Positions 1 through 9,310 are shown, counted from the stretch's first letter. The stretch is 35,467 bases of DNA from Betaproteobacteria bacterium (GCA_947378095.1 CANCIL010000011.1:1-35467); one strand, 5' to 3'. Made by a program: numbers and translations. The notes: generated by a model from the sequence alone, not told the origin.

Positions 1-1235
1 TCATCGAAGTCTTGGTAAAGCCAGGTGACACAGTTGAAAAAGAGCAATCTATCGTTGTGCTTGAATCAGATAAAGCCACGATGGATGTTCCTTCTTCACA
101 TTCTGGTGTAGTTAAGGAAGTCAAAGTTAAAGTAGGCGACAACCTTTCTGAGGGATCAGTTGTTCTTATTCTGGAGGGTGATTCGTCTGGTGCGGCAGCT
201 GCTCCAGCTCCAGCACCCACTTCAGTACAAGTTAGCAAGCCAGTTGCGGTTGAGCCTCCGATTGCTCGCGCTCCAGCACCTCCTCCGATTTCAAATACGG
301 CTCCAGCTGTTGACCCTACCTTAAGTCATGCAAGTCCATCCGTGCGTAAGTTTGCACGTGAGTTAGGTGTCACGATCCATCAGGTCAAAGGATCTGGTCC
401 AAAAGGCCGCATCACACAAGAAGACGTTCAGGCCTTTGTAAAAGCAGCCATGAGTGGTGGAGCTGGTAATCCAGCTGCATCGAGCGGTGGAAGCTTGGGC
501 GGTCTGAATTTGATTCCATGGCCGAAAGTCGACTTCGCGAAGTTTGGTGAGATTGAGCGTCAACCATTAAATCGCATCAAAAAACTCACTGCTGCCAATT
601 TAGGTCGTAACTGGGTCATGATTCCTGCGGTCACGTATCACGAAGATGCTGATATCACCGATTTGGAAGAATTCCGCGTACACACTAATAAAGAGAATGA
701 GAAGAAGGGCGTCAAGATTACGATGCTGGCCTTCTTAATGAAGGCAGCAGTATCTGCGCTGAAGAAGTATCCAGAATTTAATAGCTCCTTGGATGGCGAT
801 GATCTAATTTTGAAGAAATACTTCAATATTGGATTTGCTGCAGACACGCCAACAGGCTTGGTTGTTCCGGTGATTAAGGATGCTGACAAGAAGGGTATTT
901 TTGAGCTAGCAAAAGAGACATCTGAGTTGGCTGCATTAGCTCGTGATGGCAAGTTAAAGCCTGATCAAATGCAGGGTGCGAGCTTTACTATCTCGTCTTT
1001 AGGTGGTATCGGTGGAACTTACTTCTCACCGATCGTAAATGCACCCGAGGTAGCAATCTTAGGAGTGAGCAAGGCTGCTATGAAACCAGTTTGGGATGGC
1101 AAGCAATTTGTTCCGCGCCTCATTTGCCCATTATCACTATCTGCCGATCATCGCGTTATTGATGGTGCATTAGCTACCCGCTTTAACGTTTACATTGCTC
1201 AGCTCTTAGCCGACTTCCGTCGCGCTAGTCTGTAA
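1..1235 (+). CDS. aceF: Pyruvate dehydrogenase E2, dihydrolipoamide acetyltransferase (5' partial)
   Basis: E2 core of the pyruvate dehydrogenase complex; it transfers the acetyl group from lipoamide to CoA in the cytoplasm. The reading frame is open from base 3, so the true start lies outside the window. Visible order: most of a lipoyl domain with the lipoylated lysine in ESDKATM (visible residue 24), an Ala/Pro-rich linker, an E3/E1 peripheral-subunit-binding domain (about 110-147, SPSVRKFAREL), and the catalytic acyltransferase domain ending with the active-site motif DHRVIDG (His about visible residue 383). Only one lipoyl domain is visible; further ones upstream cannot be excluded. The stop lies 10 bases before lpd, so the two are surely co-transcribed, presumably after aceE. 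The lipoyl domain is very similar to the one at the N terminus of the next gene. Confidence 0.96.
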   Translation, partial: IEVLVKPGDTVEKEQSIVVLESDKATMDVPSSHSGVVKEVKVKVGDNLSEGSVVLILEGDSSGAAAAPAPAPTSVQVSKPVAVEPPIARAPAPPPISNTAPAVDPTLSHASPSVRKFARELGVTIHQVKGSGPKGRITQEDVQAFVKAAMSGGAGNPAASSGGSLGGLNLIPWPKVDFAKFGEIERQPLNRIKKLTAANLGRNWVMIPAVTYHEDADITDLEEFRVHTNKENEKKGVKITMLAFLMKAAVSALKKYPEFNSSLDGDDLILKKYFNIGFAADTPTGLVVPVIKDADKKGIFELAKETSELAALARDGKLKPDQMQGASFTISSLGGIGGTYFSPIVNAPEVAILGVSKAAMKPVWDGKQFVPRLICPLSLSADHRVIDGALATRFNVYIAQLLADFRRASL

Positions 1236-1245
1236 GGGAGGAGTT

Positions 1246-3009
1246 ATGGCTAAGCAAGCGATTCTCGTTCCAGATATTGGTGACTACGCAGATGTTCCTG
1301 TGATTGAAGTATTGGTCAAAGTGGGTGATGTCATTGAAAAAGAGCAGCCTTTATTGGTTTTAGAATCCGACAAGGCTACGATGGAGATTCCTGCTGATGC
1401 AGCGGGTACCGTCACTAGTATTTCAGTTAAGTTGGGTGATAAGGTCAGCAAAGGCTCTGTGATTGCTGAGATCGAAGCTAGCGCAGAGGTAGCTAAGCCA
1501 GCAAGTCCAGTTGCTTCAGCGCCGACAGCACCCGCAGCAGCGCCTAAGCCGGGACAGTACAACGGTAAGGTTGATCACGAATGTGAAGTCTTGGTTTTGG
1601 GGGCTGGGCCTGGTGGCTATAGCGCTGCATTTAGAAGTGCTGACTTGGGTATGAGCACCATACTGGTAGAGCGTTACTCCACCTTGGGCGGAGTTTGTTT
1701 GAACGTAGGATGCATCCCATCTAAAGCCTTGTTACATACCACTTCCGTGATGGATGAAGTGAAGACTATGGCGAAGCACGGCATTACCTTTGGCGCGCCG
1801 AAGATCGAAATTGATCAGTTGCGTGGCTATAAAGATTCCGTGATTGCCAAGTTAACTGGTGGTCTTGCTGGTATGGCTAAAGCACGCAAAGTTAAAGTCG
1901 TGCGTGGCTTAGGTCGCTTCTTAGATGCAAACCATGTCGAAGTTGAATTAACGAATGGCGCAGGTCAAGACTTAACCGGCCAAAAAGAAGTGGTGCGTTT
2001 TCAGAAGGTGATCATCGCCGCTGGAAGTCAGCCAGTGAAGTTGCCATTCTTGCCTGAAGATCCACGGATTGTGGATAGTACTGGCGCTTTATTACTCAAG
2101 AGCATTCCAAGGCGGATGTTGGTGATCGGTGGCGGCATTATTGGTTTGGAGATGGCAACGGTCTATAGCACTCTTGGTTCACGTATCGATATTGCCGAGA
2201 TGATGGATGGTCTGATGGCTGGCGCTGATCGTGACTTAGAAAAAGTCTGGGAGAAATTTAATGCCGGACGTTTTGAAAAGATCATGCTCAAGACTAGAGC
2301 TGCTAAAGCCGAAGTAAAACCTGATGGCATTCAGGTTTCATTCGAGGGTGAAAATGCACCGACAGAACCGCAGACCTATGATTTGGTTTTGGTTGCAGTG
2401 GGGCGCACTCCTAATGGCAAGAAGATCGATGCGGGATTGGCTGGTGTTCAGGTAGATGAGCGCGGTTTCATTCCAGTGGATAAACAAATGCGTACGAACG
2501 TTCCTAACATCTTTGCGATTGGTGATCTCGTTGGTCAGCCAATGTTGGCTCATAAAGCGGTGCATGAAGGCCACGTTGCTGCAGAAGCAGCTGCTGGCGA
2601 GAAGTCTTACTTTGATGCCAAACAAATTCCATCAGTTGCTTATACCGATCCTGAAGTAGCTTGGGCTGGATTAACTGAAGAGCAGTGCAAGGCACAAGGT
2701 ATTGCTTATGAGAAAGGTTTATTTCCTTGGGCAGCTAGCGGTCGTGCGATTGCCAATGGTCGCGATGAGGGGTTCACTAAGTTGATTTTTGATGCAACTA
2801 CCCATCGCATTATTGGTGGAGGCATTGTCGGAACCCATGCCGGTGATTTGATTGGTGAAGTTTGCCTAGCAATCGAAATGGGCGCTGATGCTGTGGATAT
2901 TGGTAAAACCATTCATCCCCATCCAACTCTTGGTGAGTCTGTTGGACTGGCTGCTGAGGCAGCTCATGGCCACTGTACCGATTTACCACCAGTGAAGAAG
3001 AAATCATAA
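1246..3009 (+). CDS. lpdA: Dihydrolipoamide dehydrogenase (E3) with N-terminal lipoyl domain
   Basis: E3 of the pyruvate dehydrogenase complex; it reoxidises dihydrolipoamide using FAD and NAD+. The protein is 587 aa, longer than the usual ~470 aa, because residues 1-80 form a complete lipoyl domain (lysine 43 in ESDKATM), followed by an Ala/Pro linker. Then come the FAD-binding GAGPGG motif (about residue 120), the redox-active disulfide motif CLNVGCIPSK, the NAD-binding GGGIIGLE motif, and the C-terminal HPHPTLGES dimer-interface motif carrying the catalytic His/Glu. Start: ATG preceded by GGGAGGAG, a strong ribosome-binding site. E3 proteins with their own lipoyl domain are known in betaproteobacterial PDH operons. 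It is the last gene of its operon, followed by a terminator. Confidence 0.96.
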   Translation: MAKQAILVPDIGDYADVPVIEVLVKVGDVIEKEQPLLVLESDKATMEIPADAAGTVTSISVKLGDKVSKGSVIAEIEASAEVAKPASPVASAPTAPAAAPKPGQYNGKVDHECEVLVLGAGPGGYSAAFRSADLGMSTILVERYSTLGGVCLNVGCIPSKALLHTTSVMDEVKTMAKHGITFGAPKIEIDQLRGYKDSVIAKLTGGLAGMAKARKVKVVRGLGRFLDANHVEVELTNGAGQDLTGQKEVVRFQKVIIAAGSQPVKLPFLPEDPRIVDSTGALLLKSIPRRMLVIGGGIIGLEMATVYSTLGSRIDIAEMMDGLMAGADRDLEKVWEKFNAGRFEKIMLKTRAAKAEVKPDGIQVSFEGENAPTEPQTYDLVLVAVGRTPNGKKIDAGLAGVQVDERGFIPVDKQMRTNVPNIFAIGDLVGQPMLAHKAVHEGHVAAEAAAGEKSYFDAKQIPSVAYTDPEVAWAGLTEEQCKAQGIAYEKGLFPWAASGRAIANGRDEGFTKLIFDATTHRIIGGGIVGTHAGDLIGEVCLAIEMGADAVDIGKTIHPHPTLGESVGLAAEAAHGHCTDLPPVKKKS

Positions 3010-3034
3010 GCATCTGAGCCTTAATCACTCCCAA

Positions 3035-3066
3035 TAAAAAAAGCCCCGAATGATCGGGGCTTTTTT
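3035..3066. terminator. Bidirectional rho-independent terminator between lpd and phaP
   Basis: A 9-bp stem (AAGCCCCGA at 3041-3049 with TCGGGGCTT at 3054-3062) closes a 4-base loop, flanked by an A-run on the left and a T-run on the right. It can therefore end the PDH operon on the plus strand and the convergent phasin gene on the minus strand. Confidence 0.93.
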
Positions 3067-3107
3067 ATCTGAAACAGAACTACAAAACAGTCACTTACTT
3101 CAGCGGC

Positions 3108-3662
3108 TTATTTTTTCTTAGCAGCCTTGCTTGCGGTTTGAGCTGTTTTCATCACAGCATCAGTAGCACTAGTCATATTGGTTTGTGTAACCTGAACAGC
3201 GTGCTTTACAGCTTTTTGGCTGGTTTCAAAAACATTATTAGCAGAGGCAATAGCTTGCTTCATGGCCTGAACAGCAGCATCAGATCCAGCTGGAGCATTT
3301 TTAGTCCAGTCTTCTACCAAAGCGTTTACTTTCTTTTGGCCCGCCTGAAATTCTTTTTCAGCAGACTGTGTAAAGCTTGCTTGAGTCTCGTGTGCCAAGT
3401 CATATAAATGACGGCTATAAGCCATGATTTTTTCTGCCATTGGCTGAACCGTTTCAGCTTGATGGGCGAGAAGTTGCTGAATGTCTTTTACTTCTAGGGC
3501 CTTCTTGGCGCTATTCATACTATCGCTCAGACTTTGCTTAGCGATTTGCATATTGAGTTCTACCAATTTTTCAATGCTCTGAAGAGCTTGATTAGTCAGG
3601 CCACTCAAAGTTTCTAAATTGGCTTTTTGTGCTGCTGCGATTTGTTCTGGCGTTAAGTTCAT
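3108..3662 (-). CDS. phaP: Phasin family protein (polyhydroxyalkanoate granule coat)
   Basis: Small amphipathic protein that coats cytoplasmic PHB granules. The protein is 184 aa, almost entirely predicted helix, Ala/Gln/Lys-rich, without signal peptide or membrane segment. It opens with MNLTPEQIAAAQKANLETL, the characteristic start of the Burkholderiales phasin_2 family, and ends in a lysine tail (SKAAKKK). Length fits the family (about 180-195 aa). AAAGGGA lies upstream of the ATG. It is a single gene with its own promoter and a palindromic operator (separate entry), and a terminator beyond its stop. No PHB synthase gene is in this window. Confidence 0.93.
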   Translation of the reverse strand: MNLTPEQIAAAQKANLETLSGLTNQALQSIEKLVELNMQIAKQSLSDSMNSAKKALEVKDIQQLLAHQAETVQPMAEKIMAYSRHLYDLAHETQASFTQSAEKEFQAGQKKVNALVEDWTKNAPAGSDAAVQAMKQAIASANNVFETSQKAVKHAVQVTQTNMTSATDAVMKTAQTASKAAKKK

Positions 3663-3734
3663 GTCTATCCCTTTCGTTTCGATTTCTCACTTGTTTGTAC
3701 TCTGAGTAGGTGAGTTAGTAAATTGCTTTGCACC

Positions 3735-3770
3735 ATTATATTCCAATATGTTGCGATGCAACATATTGGA
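3735..3770 (-). promoter_or_regulatory. phaP promoter -10 box and PhaR-like palindromic operator
   Basis: On the minus strand a perfect TATAAT (plus coordinates 3735-3740) lies about 70 bases before the phasin start. One base further upstream is a perfect inverted repeat with 13-base arms TCCAATATGTTGC (3742-3754) and GCAACATATTGGA (3758-3770) around GAT. Its core, TTGC-N3-GCAA, fits the TGC-N3-GCA motif reported for the PHB regulator PhaR. It covers the region where the -35 contact would be (TTGCAT at 15-base spacing is the best, weak, candidate). A repressor bound here would block the promoter. That PhaR is the ligand is inference. Confidence 0.8.
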
Positions 3771-3869
3771 CGGCCACGGCGCGTATTCACTGATAAAGGC
3801 GGGAGTGGCACAAATAAGCCTAAAATCGAAGATTAGTTAAAAAATATCAATAATTTCAGTAAGTTATCC

Positions 3870-4757
3870 ATGAAGCTTAGTCTTGACAATGCCATTGCCC
3901 CTATATTTGTGCTGATTTGGAGTACGGGTTTTGTCATCGCCAGAATGGCTATGCCTTATGTTGAGCCAGCAACCTTTCTATTCTGGCGCTTTTCAGGTGT
4001 GCTCGCAGCCATGGCGGCACTCAGTCTGGTTTGGAAGATTAGCTGGCCGAGCTGGTCTCAAACCAAACACATTGCGGTAGCGGGCATCTTATTGCAGTTT
4101 GCATATTTATTAGGGGTTTGGTTTGCAGTGCGCTTAGGCATGACAGCCGGATTAGCGGCGATTATTGTCGGCCTACAACCTATTTTGACAGCATGGTTTG
4201 CAGCCTGGATCTCTGAAAAAGTGTCTCCACGCCAGTGGATCGGTTTGGCTTTTGGTTTTGCTGGAGTGGCTTTGGTGGTAGCTGAAAAAATTAGCTTCGC
4301 CCATATTCCTTTTGTGAGTTATGTTCTGGCCTTTATTGCCTTGCTGTCGATTACCTTTGGAACGCTGTATCAGAAGAAATACTGCCCAGTATTTGATTTG
4401 CGTGCAGGATCTTCCATTCAGTTTGGCGTCTCTGCTGTTCTCTGTTTTATCTGCATGTATCTCTTTGAGTCTGGTGAAATGGTTTGGAATGCCTCTGTAA
4501 CGGGAGCTTTGTTGTGGTCAATCTTTCCACTCTCAATCGGCTCTATTAGCCTGTTATTTATGATGATTCGCAAAGGTGCTGCTACTAAGGTAACAAGCTT
4601 TCTTTACTTGGTGCCACCAACAACGGCAATCATGGCGTGGATCTTATTTGGGGAGCCTTTTACTCTCCTGATGGCTGTTGGCTTAGCACTCACAATGACG
4701 GGTGTAGTGCTGGTAAATACTGGCCAGAGCAACACTGTCGCCACAATTGCAGAGTAG
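3870..4757 (+). CDS. DMT superfamily transporter, EamA family
   Basis: Inner-membrane transporter of the drug/metabolite superfamily, 295 aa with about ten hydrophobic helices, arranged as two EamA repeats (roughly residues 8-140 and 150-285). The N terminus (IAPIFVLIWSTGFVIARMAMPY) and the repeated GxxPxxTA-type segments are typical. Members export amino acids, metabolites or drugs, and the substrate cannot be read from the sequence. The gene follows the phaP operator region divergently, with 207 bases between the two coding starts. Its stop lies 98 bases before the start of the next gene. Start ATG chosen because the first helix begins immediately after it; the ribosome-binding site is weak. 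Confidence 0.88.
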   Translation: MKLSLDNAIAPIFVLIWSTGFVIARMAMPYVEPATFLFWRFSGVLAAMAALSLVWKISWPSWSQTKHIAVAGILLQFAYLLGVWFAVRLGMTAGLAAIIVGLQPILTAWFAAWISEKVSPRQWIGLAFGFAGVALVVAEKISFAHIPFVSYVLAFIALLSITFGTLYQKKYCPVFDLRAGSSIQFGVSAVLCFICMYLFESGEMVWNASVTGALLWSIFPLSIGSISLLFMMIRKGAATKVTSFLYLVPPTTAIMAWILFGEPFTLLMAVGLALTMTGVVLVNTGQSNTVATIAE

Positions 4758-4855
4758 TGATGATTGGAATATCCAAGTTGGGGCGAATAAATCGTACTCT
4801 TGAGTGGAAATTAATTATCATTCCGTATGTTGAAAGTTTTGGAAGGTATTTTGGG

Positions 4856-5857
4856 ATGCATTTGAATCGAGTTTGGCCCTTTTTTTTAGCGGTGATATTT
4901 ACTTGTGGCATCCCTGTAAATTCAACTGCATTTGCTGCTAGCAAAGATAAAGATAAGCAAAGTAAAACAAAGGTGGTGATCAAATCCACCAAGAAATCCA
5001 AATCCGTTCGCGTCACCGTTACTCGTTCAACTGAGCCTGCCGCTCCAGCAAGACCTTCACTTGCCTCTGCGCTCGGTATGCGAGGTCAACATGATGAACT
5101 TAGTCTGAAGTCTAGTGTGGCGATGGTAGTGAATCAAGATACCAAAGAGGTTTACTTTGAAAAGAATTCTTCTGTCAGTTTGCCAATTGCCTCGATCACC
5201 AAGTTGATGACGGCGATGGTGGTCCTGGATTCTAAATTACCACTTGATGAATCATTGGTAATTAATGCAGATGATGTCAATATTTATCGCAGCTCACGCC
5301 TAGCTGGCGGTACCGTATTGACTCGTGAAGAGGCTCTATTGTTAGCGCTGATGTCCTCTGAGAACCGTGCTGCATATACCTTAGGGCGTAACTATCCTGG
5401 AGGCATCAAAGCGTTCATCGATGCTATGAATCGTAAGGCCAAAGAATTAGGAATGGACCACTCTAATTTCGCAGACCCCACTGGCCTCCTAAGTGAAAAC
5501 GTGGCTTCAGCGGAAGATCTCACGCGCATGCTCAATGCGGCGTATCAATACAAAATGATTCGGGAGTTTTCAACCTGGCCTGATCTCACGATGGTCATTG
5601 CTAAACGCCCACAAAAATTCTTGAACACCAATCGCTTGGTGCGCGCAGGAGATATGAATATTGGTTTACAAAAGACGGGCTTTATTAATGCCGCTGGTAA
5701 ATGTCTAGTCATGCAAGCGAGAGTGAATAACACACCATTGTTATTGGTCTTCTTGGATTCTGTTGGAACCCAATCTCGTTTTGCAGACGCAGTACGTGTG
5801 CGTGATTGGTATGAGCGTATGCCATCAGGCGCACAGCCTATTCGGCGTTTAATGTAA
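4856..5857 (+). CDS. pbpG: D-alanyl-D-alanine endopeptidase, PBP7/8 type (peptidase S11)
   Basis: Periplasmic low-molecular-weight penicillin-binding protein that cleaves D-Ala-meso-DAP cross-links in peptidoglycan. The frame stays open upstream to 4637, overlapping the transporter gene. ATG at 4856 is chosen because it gives a clean signal peptide (hydrophobic residues 7-18, cleavage near AFA-AS at 27). Alternative ATG: 4760. The protein is 333 aa. A lysine/serine-rich basic stretch (about 29-52) separates the signal peptide from the catalytic domain. All three serine-peptidase motifs are present: SITK (Ser113, Lys116), SEN (168-170) and KTG (273-275). The gene runs convergently into an IclR gene with only 11 bases between stops. 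Confidence 0.88.
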   Translation: MHLNRVWPFFLAVIFTCGIPVNSTAFAASKDKDKQSKTKVVIKSTKKSKSVRVTVTRSTEPAAPARPSLASALGMRGQHDELSLKSSVAMVVNQDTKEVYFEKNSSVSLPIASITKLMTAMVVLDSKLPLDESLVINADDVNIYRSSRLAGGTVLTREEALLLALMSSENRAAYTLGRNYPGGIKAFIDAMNRKAKELGMDHSNFADPTGLLSENVASAEDLTRMLNAAYQYKMIREFSTWPDLTMVIAKRPQKFLNTNRLVRAGDMNIGLQKTGFINAAGKCLVMQARVNNTPLLLVFLDSVGTQSRFADAVRVRDWYERMPSGAQPIRRLM

Positions 5858-5868
5858 GGAGTCTAGAC

Positions 5869-6696
5869 TTAGCTAGCCTGAGTGCCAGGTTCGCTCGTTT
5901 TAGGCTTATAGCCCATGCCTTTAGAGATTTGCAGTGCTGTTTCTTGAAGCGCTCTTAACCAATCTGCTTGCATACGATCGGTTGGGGCACTCAATGAGAG
6001 ACCAGCCACTAACTTACCGGTGTCATCCAAAATCGCTGCTGCTAAACAACTGACGCCAAGTTCGAGCTCTTCATCATCACGTGCATTACCTACTTTGCGA
6101 ACTTGATTGAGTTCAGAGTCTAATTTGGCTAAATCGGTAATGCTATTACGAGTGTGACCAGAGAGTCCGGTGCGAGTGACATACGCACGTACTTGATTAG
6201 CATCATCACTTGCTAAAAATAATTTTCCAACTGAAGTCAGATGTAAGGGCGCACGGCCCCCAATAGCGCGAACGACTTGCATGCCAGAGCGCTCACTATA
6301 GGCTCGGTCAATGTAGACAATCTCATCACCCTGGCGAACGGACAGGTTGACAGTTTCTCCAGTGAGCTTATGGAGGGTACGCATCGGTACTTGCGCTGCT
6401 TCGCGGACAGAGAGACGTGCTTTGACTAAATTACCTAACTCTAAAAGCTTAAGGCCTAGACGATAGGTGCCACCATCCCCGCGCTCCACTAAGCGACAGG
6501 CCACCATATCATTGAGAATGCGATGGGCTGTGGAGGGGTGTAGGCCTGTTTGTTCAGCTAAGAATTTAAGACTGCTAGATTCTTCTTGCTCTGCCAATAT
6601 GTCGAGCAAGTTCATCATGCGCTCAACCACCTGAATCGCTGTTTTACCAACTTCTCCAGTAGTTTTAGGGGCTTTGACGGTCTTGCTTATGCTCAT
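5869..6696 (-). CDS. IclR family transcriptional regulator
   Basis: DNA-binding regulator of 275 aa. An N-terminal winged helix-turn-helix (about residues 28-85, with LKFLAEQTGLHPSTAHRIL as the recognition unit) is followed by the IclR effector-binding domain (about 95-265, including LGVSCLAAAILDDTGKLVAGLSLSAP). The N-terminal extension of ~20 residues is not conserved in type. No obvious target pathway lies next to it: upstream on the same strand is pyrD, 92 bases away, and downstream is the convergent pbpG. Effector and regulon are therefore unknown. IclR proteins often control aromatic-acid or glyoxylate catabolism. Confidence 0.92.
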   Translation of the reverse strand: MSISKTVKAPKTTGEVGKTAIQVVERMMNLLDILAEQEESSSLKFLAEQTGLHPSTAHRILNDMVACRLVERGDGGTYRLGLKLLELGNLVKARLSVREAAQVPMRTLHKLTGETVNLSVRQGDEIVYIDRAYSERSGMQVVRAIGGRAPLHLTSVGKLFLASDDANQVRAYVTRTGLSGHTRNSITDLAKLDSELNQVRKVGNARDDEELELGVSCLAAAILDDTGKLVAGLSLSAPTDRMQADWLRALQETALQISKGMGYKPKTSEPGTQAS

Positions 6697-6788
6697 GGGG
6701 TAATTGTAGCGATTTCAGTTCAAATTGCATAATATGAAATGAGATTTTACTAAATCCCCAAAATCGCCCCATTAGGGACATAAAGAGT

Positions 6789-7820
6789 CTAGCGACGTAG
6801 GGCCTTAGCGCACTCGTTTACAAGTTCTGGGCCTCGATAAATCAAGCCGCTGTAGAGTTGAATCAAGTTAGCGCCAGCCATCACCTTTTCGCGGGCATCG
6901 GCACCTGAAAGAATGCCACCCACACCAATAATAGGCAGAGTGTTTCCTAGTCTAGCTTTGAGGGTTTTGATGACTTGGCTGGAGGCATCTCTGACTGGGG
7001 CGCCAGAGAGTCCACCAACTTCTTCGCCATATTTCATTTCTTTTACTGCTTCGCGGGAGATGGTGGTGTTGGTTGCAATCACCGCATCGATTCCAAACTC
7101 TACCAATAGATCGGCAATCAAATGAATATCTTCTTGATCTAAGTCAGGGGCGATTTTTAAGAAGAGCGGTTTATGAACACCATATTGGTCACTCAGTTTT
7201 TTTCGCTCTTCACTTAAATCATGTAATAAAGAGCGCAGCATTTCTTCGCTCTGTAATGAGCGAAGGTGTTGCGTATTAGGGGAGGAGATATTAACGGTAA
7301 TGTAAGAGGCGATTTCATAAACAGCGGACATAGCAATCACATAGTCTTGTGAAGCTTGATCAATGGGGGTGCTCGCGTTCTTACCAATATTCAGGCCGAG
7401 GACGCCACCGTTTTGCCAAAACTTGGATTTGCGAACCCGTGCAACACAAGCCTGTACACCATCATTATTAAAACCCATCCGATTGATGATGCCTTCTGCT
7501 TCAGGCAGTCGAAACATACGGGGTTTGGGATTGCCGGCTTGTGCGCGTGGTGTAACGGTGCCGATTTCTAGAAAACCAAAACCCAAAGCAGCGAGAGAGT
7601 CGATATGCTTGCCATCTTTATCAAGACCAGCAGCTAGGCCAACGGGATTGGGGAACTGTATGCCGCAAAGGGTATGGGGATCGGCAACCGGTTTGGTGAT
7701 AAAGCGTTGTAGCAAGCCCCAGCGTTCTGCGCGGTCAAGATTGCTCAGTGTGAGGTTATGTGCTTTTTCAGGGTCTAAACAAAAGAGCCAGGGGCGTAAA
7801 AAAGAATATTGATCAATCAT
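6789..7820 (-). CDS. pyrD: Dihydroorotate dehydrogenase (quinone), class 2
   Basis: Fourth step of pyrimidine synthesis: oxidises dihydroorotate to orotate, passing electrons through FMN to ubiquinone at the inner membrane. The protein is 343 aa, normal for class 2. It has the N-terminal membrane-associating helices ([21 protein letters not shown]), the substrate loop [16 protein letters not shown] (catalytic Ser region of class 2), a KIAPDL lysine, TNTTISR, and the FMN phosphate site GVGGILSG near the C terminus. It begins 9 bases after the bpt stop, so it is probably carried in the aat-bpt transcript. Confidence 0.96.
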   Translation of the reverse strand: MIDQYSFLRPWLFCLDPEKAHNLTLSNLDRAERWGLLQRFITKPVADPHTLCGIQFPNPVGLAAGLDKDGKHIDSLAALGFGFLEIGTVTPRAQAGNPKPRMFRLPEAEGIINRMGFNNDGVQACVARVRKSKFWQNGGVLGLNIGKNASTPIDQASQDYVIAMSAVYEIASYITVNISSPNTQHLRSLQSEEMLRSLLHDLSEERKKLSDQYGVHKPLFLKIAPDLDQEDIHLIADLLVEFGIDAVIATNTTISREAVKEMKYGEEVGGLSGAPVRDASSQVIKTLKARLGNTLPIIGVGGILSGADAREKVMAGANLIQLYSGLIYRGPELVNECAKALRR

Positions 7821-7829
7821 GGTTAGATA

Positions 7830-8576
7830 TTATGAACCAGGCATCAATTGCCAATGGTCATCAATCAATCCTTCCAAGGGTTGATATTTAACCTTATAGG
7901 ACATCTTTTCACTATCCTGAATGTAGTAGCCAAGATAGAGGTAGGGTAGCTTTAACTCTAAGCACTGCGTAATTTGCCAAAGAATGCTGAAGCTTCCGTA
8001 GCTAGCATTGTGGACGCTGGTATCAAAGAAAGTGTAGACCGAAGAAATGCCTTGCTCCAAGATATCAATCATGCTGACCATCCGCAAGCGTCCAGGATGA
8101 GGATCCTGCGGACCATCCCTAAACTCAACAATCCGCGAGTTCACACGACTTTGTAATAAGAACTGCATGTATTGATCTTGATCATCCCGATCCATTTCAC
8201 CACCTGCATGCCGCTCATTTTGATAACGTTGATACAGTTGGTAGTGTTCATCTTTATAGCCTAGATTCAGAACATGCACTTCAAGACCTGCATGTTTTTT
8301 CTGTGCACGACGTTGGCTGCGAGTAGGCTTAAATTGATTCACCAAAATACGGGTAGCAATACATGCCCTGCATTGATCGCAATACGGGCGATAGGTATAC
8401 AGGCCGCTCCGACGAAAGCCGGCATTGAGTAATTCACCATAAATATCTGCATGAATTAAATGAGAAGGGGTGGCAACTTGTGAGCGCGCTTGACGATTAG
8501 GCAGATAACTACACTCATAGGGTGCAGTGGCATAGAACTGCAAAGCAGTAAGAGGAAGTTCTTTCAGCTGGGTCAT
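7830..8576 (-). CDS. bpt: Aspartate/glutamate leucyltransferase (bacterial ATE homologue)
   Basis: N-degron enzyme that attaches leucine from Leu-tRNA to proteins with N-terminal Asp or Glu, marking them for ClpS/ClpAP. The protein is 248 aa. The N-terminal ATE domain shows [14 protein letters not shown] and the cysteine cluster [13 protein letters not shown]. The C-terminal GNAT-like domain contains the arginine/tyrosine-rich block ([12 protein letters not shown]) and [16 protein letters not shown], typical of Bpt. The start codon overlaps the aat stop in an ATGA junction, implying translational coupling. Known family; function assigned by family resemblance and context. Confidence 0.93.
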   Translation of the reverse strand: MTQLKELPLTALQFYATAPYECSYLPNRQARSQVATPSHLIHADIYGELLNAGFRRSGLYTYRPYCDQCRACIATRILVNQFKPTRSQRRAQKKHAGLEVHVLNLGYKDEHYQLYQRYQNERHAGGEMDRDDQDQYMQFLLQSRVNSRIVEFRDGPQDPHPGRLRMVSMIDILEQGISSVYTFFDTSVHNASYGSFSILWQITQCLELKLPYLYLGYYIQDSEKMSYKVKYQPLEGLIDDHWQLMPGS

Positions 8577-9310
8577 AGCCAGTGGGTCAAGATGGTTTTG
8601 TCAAAAGTCCAGAGTCTATCAATATTAGTTTGATTTAATGAACTTTGCAGATCTTCTAAAAATCGAGCGCGTGGAATGGGGGATGCCCCCAGAGAGCGTA
8701 AATGGGCAGTTTCTTGTTGGCAATCGATAAGCTTAATCTGATTTTTTAGGCACCAAGCATTTAATGCAGCTAAAGCCAACTTCGAGGCATTGCTTTCGTA
8801 GCTAAACATGGATTCACCAAAGACCATGGCGCCAAAGGAAACGCAATAGAGCCCGCCAATTAATTGTCCAGCATCTGTTACAGCAATGCTATGGGCATGT
8901 CCTTGTTCGTGCAGGGTAGTGTAAGCATCCATGATTTCATGGGTAATCCAAGTGCCGTCTTGATCTTTTCGTTTGCTTGTAGCGCAAGCACGAACCACGG
9001 CGCTAAAGTCAGCATCAACCAGAATTTCAGATTGAGCCTCTTGGCAGAAGTGGCGAATATGCTTTTTCAGTGATTCACTGCATTTGAAGTTTTGAGGATT
9101 CAAAACCATACGTGGATCAGGTGACCACCATAAAACAGGTTGGTTATCAGAATACCAAGGAAAGATTCCTGATTGATAGGCGCGAGCTAATTGACCAGGG
9201 TAAATACGCTCGCTGACTGCCATGAGTCCAGGAACAGTGGGATCTGGATCTACTTCAGCAAGCGGATTGGGGAAGGGGTCATGCGGCCCAAGCCACTGAA
9301 TCTGACTCAT
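8573..9310 (-). CDS. aat: Leucyl/phenylalanyl-tRNA-protein transferase
   Basis: Transfers Leu or Phe from aminoacyl-tRNA to N-terminal Lys/Arg, creating primary N-degrons for ClpS/ClpAP. The protein is 245 aa, family-typical. Signature segments are FPNP near the N terminus, [23 protein letters not shown], and the central [20 protein letters not shown] block with the catalytic-loop region ASKLAL. Its ATG overlaps the Nudix gene stop (ATGA), and its own stop overlaps the bpt start the same way, so the three are read as one coupled unit. Confidence 0.95.
   Translation of the reverse strand: MSQIQWLGPHDPFPNPLAEVDPDPTVPGLMAVSERIYPGQLARAYQSGIFPWYSDNQPVLWWSPDPRMVLNPQNFKCSESLKKHIRHFCQEAQSEILVDADFSAVVRACATSKRKDQDGTWITHEIMDAYTTLHEQGHAHSIAVTDAGQLIGGLYCVSFGAMVFGESMFSYESNASKLALAALNAWCLKNQIKLIDCQQETAHLRSLGASPIPRARFLEDLQSSLNQTNIDRLWTFDKTILTHWL

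Noticed and set aside
4637..4855. 219-base upstream extension of the pbpG frame, overlapping the transporter gene
   Set aside because: ATG at 4856 gives a proper signal peptide; the extension has no signal peptide and shares coding with the transporter.
5860..5869. AGTCTAGACT palindrome between convergent pbpG and iclR
   Set aside because: No loop and no T-run, so it cannot be a hairpin terminator, and it is too short to be called an operator. The gene ends are just 11 bases apart.
6712..6740. ATTTCA ... TGAAAT inverted repeat upstream of the IclR gene, as a possible autoregulatory operator
   Set aside because: Six-base arms with 17 bases between them in AT-rich DNA are expected by chance, and no clear promoter boxes were found nearby.
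7363..7812. Plus-strand open frame (149 codons) antisense to pyrD
   Set aside because: Low-complexity Arg/Pro/Ser-rich translation, in a frame opposite a clear conserved enzyme; typical antisense shadow.
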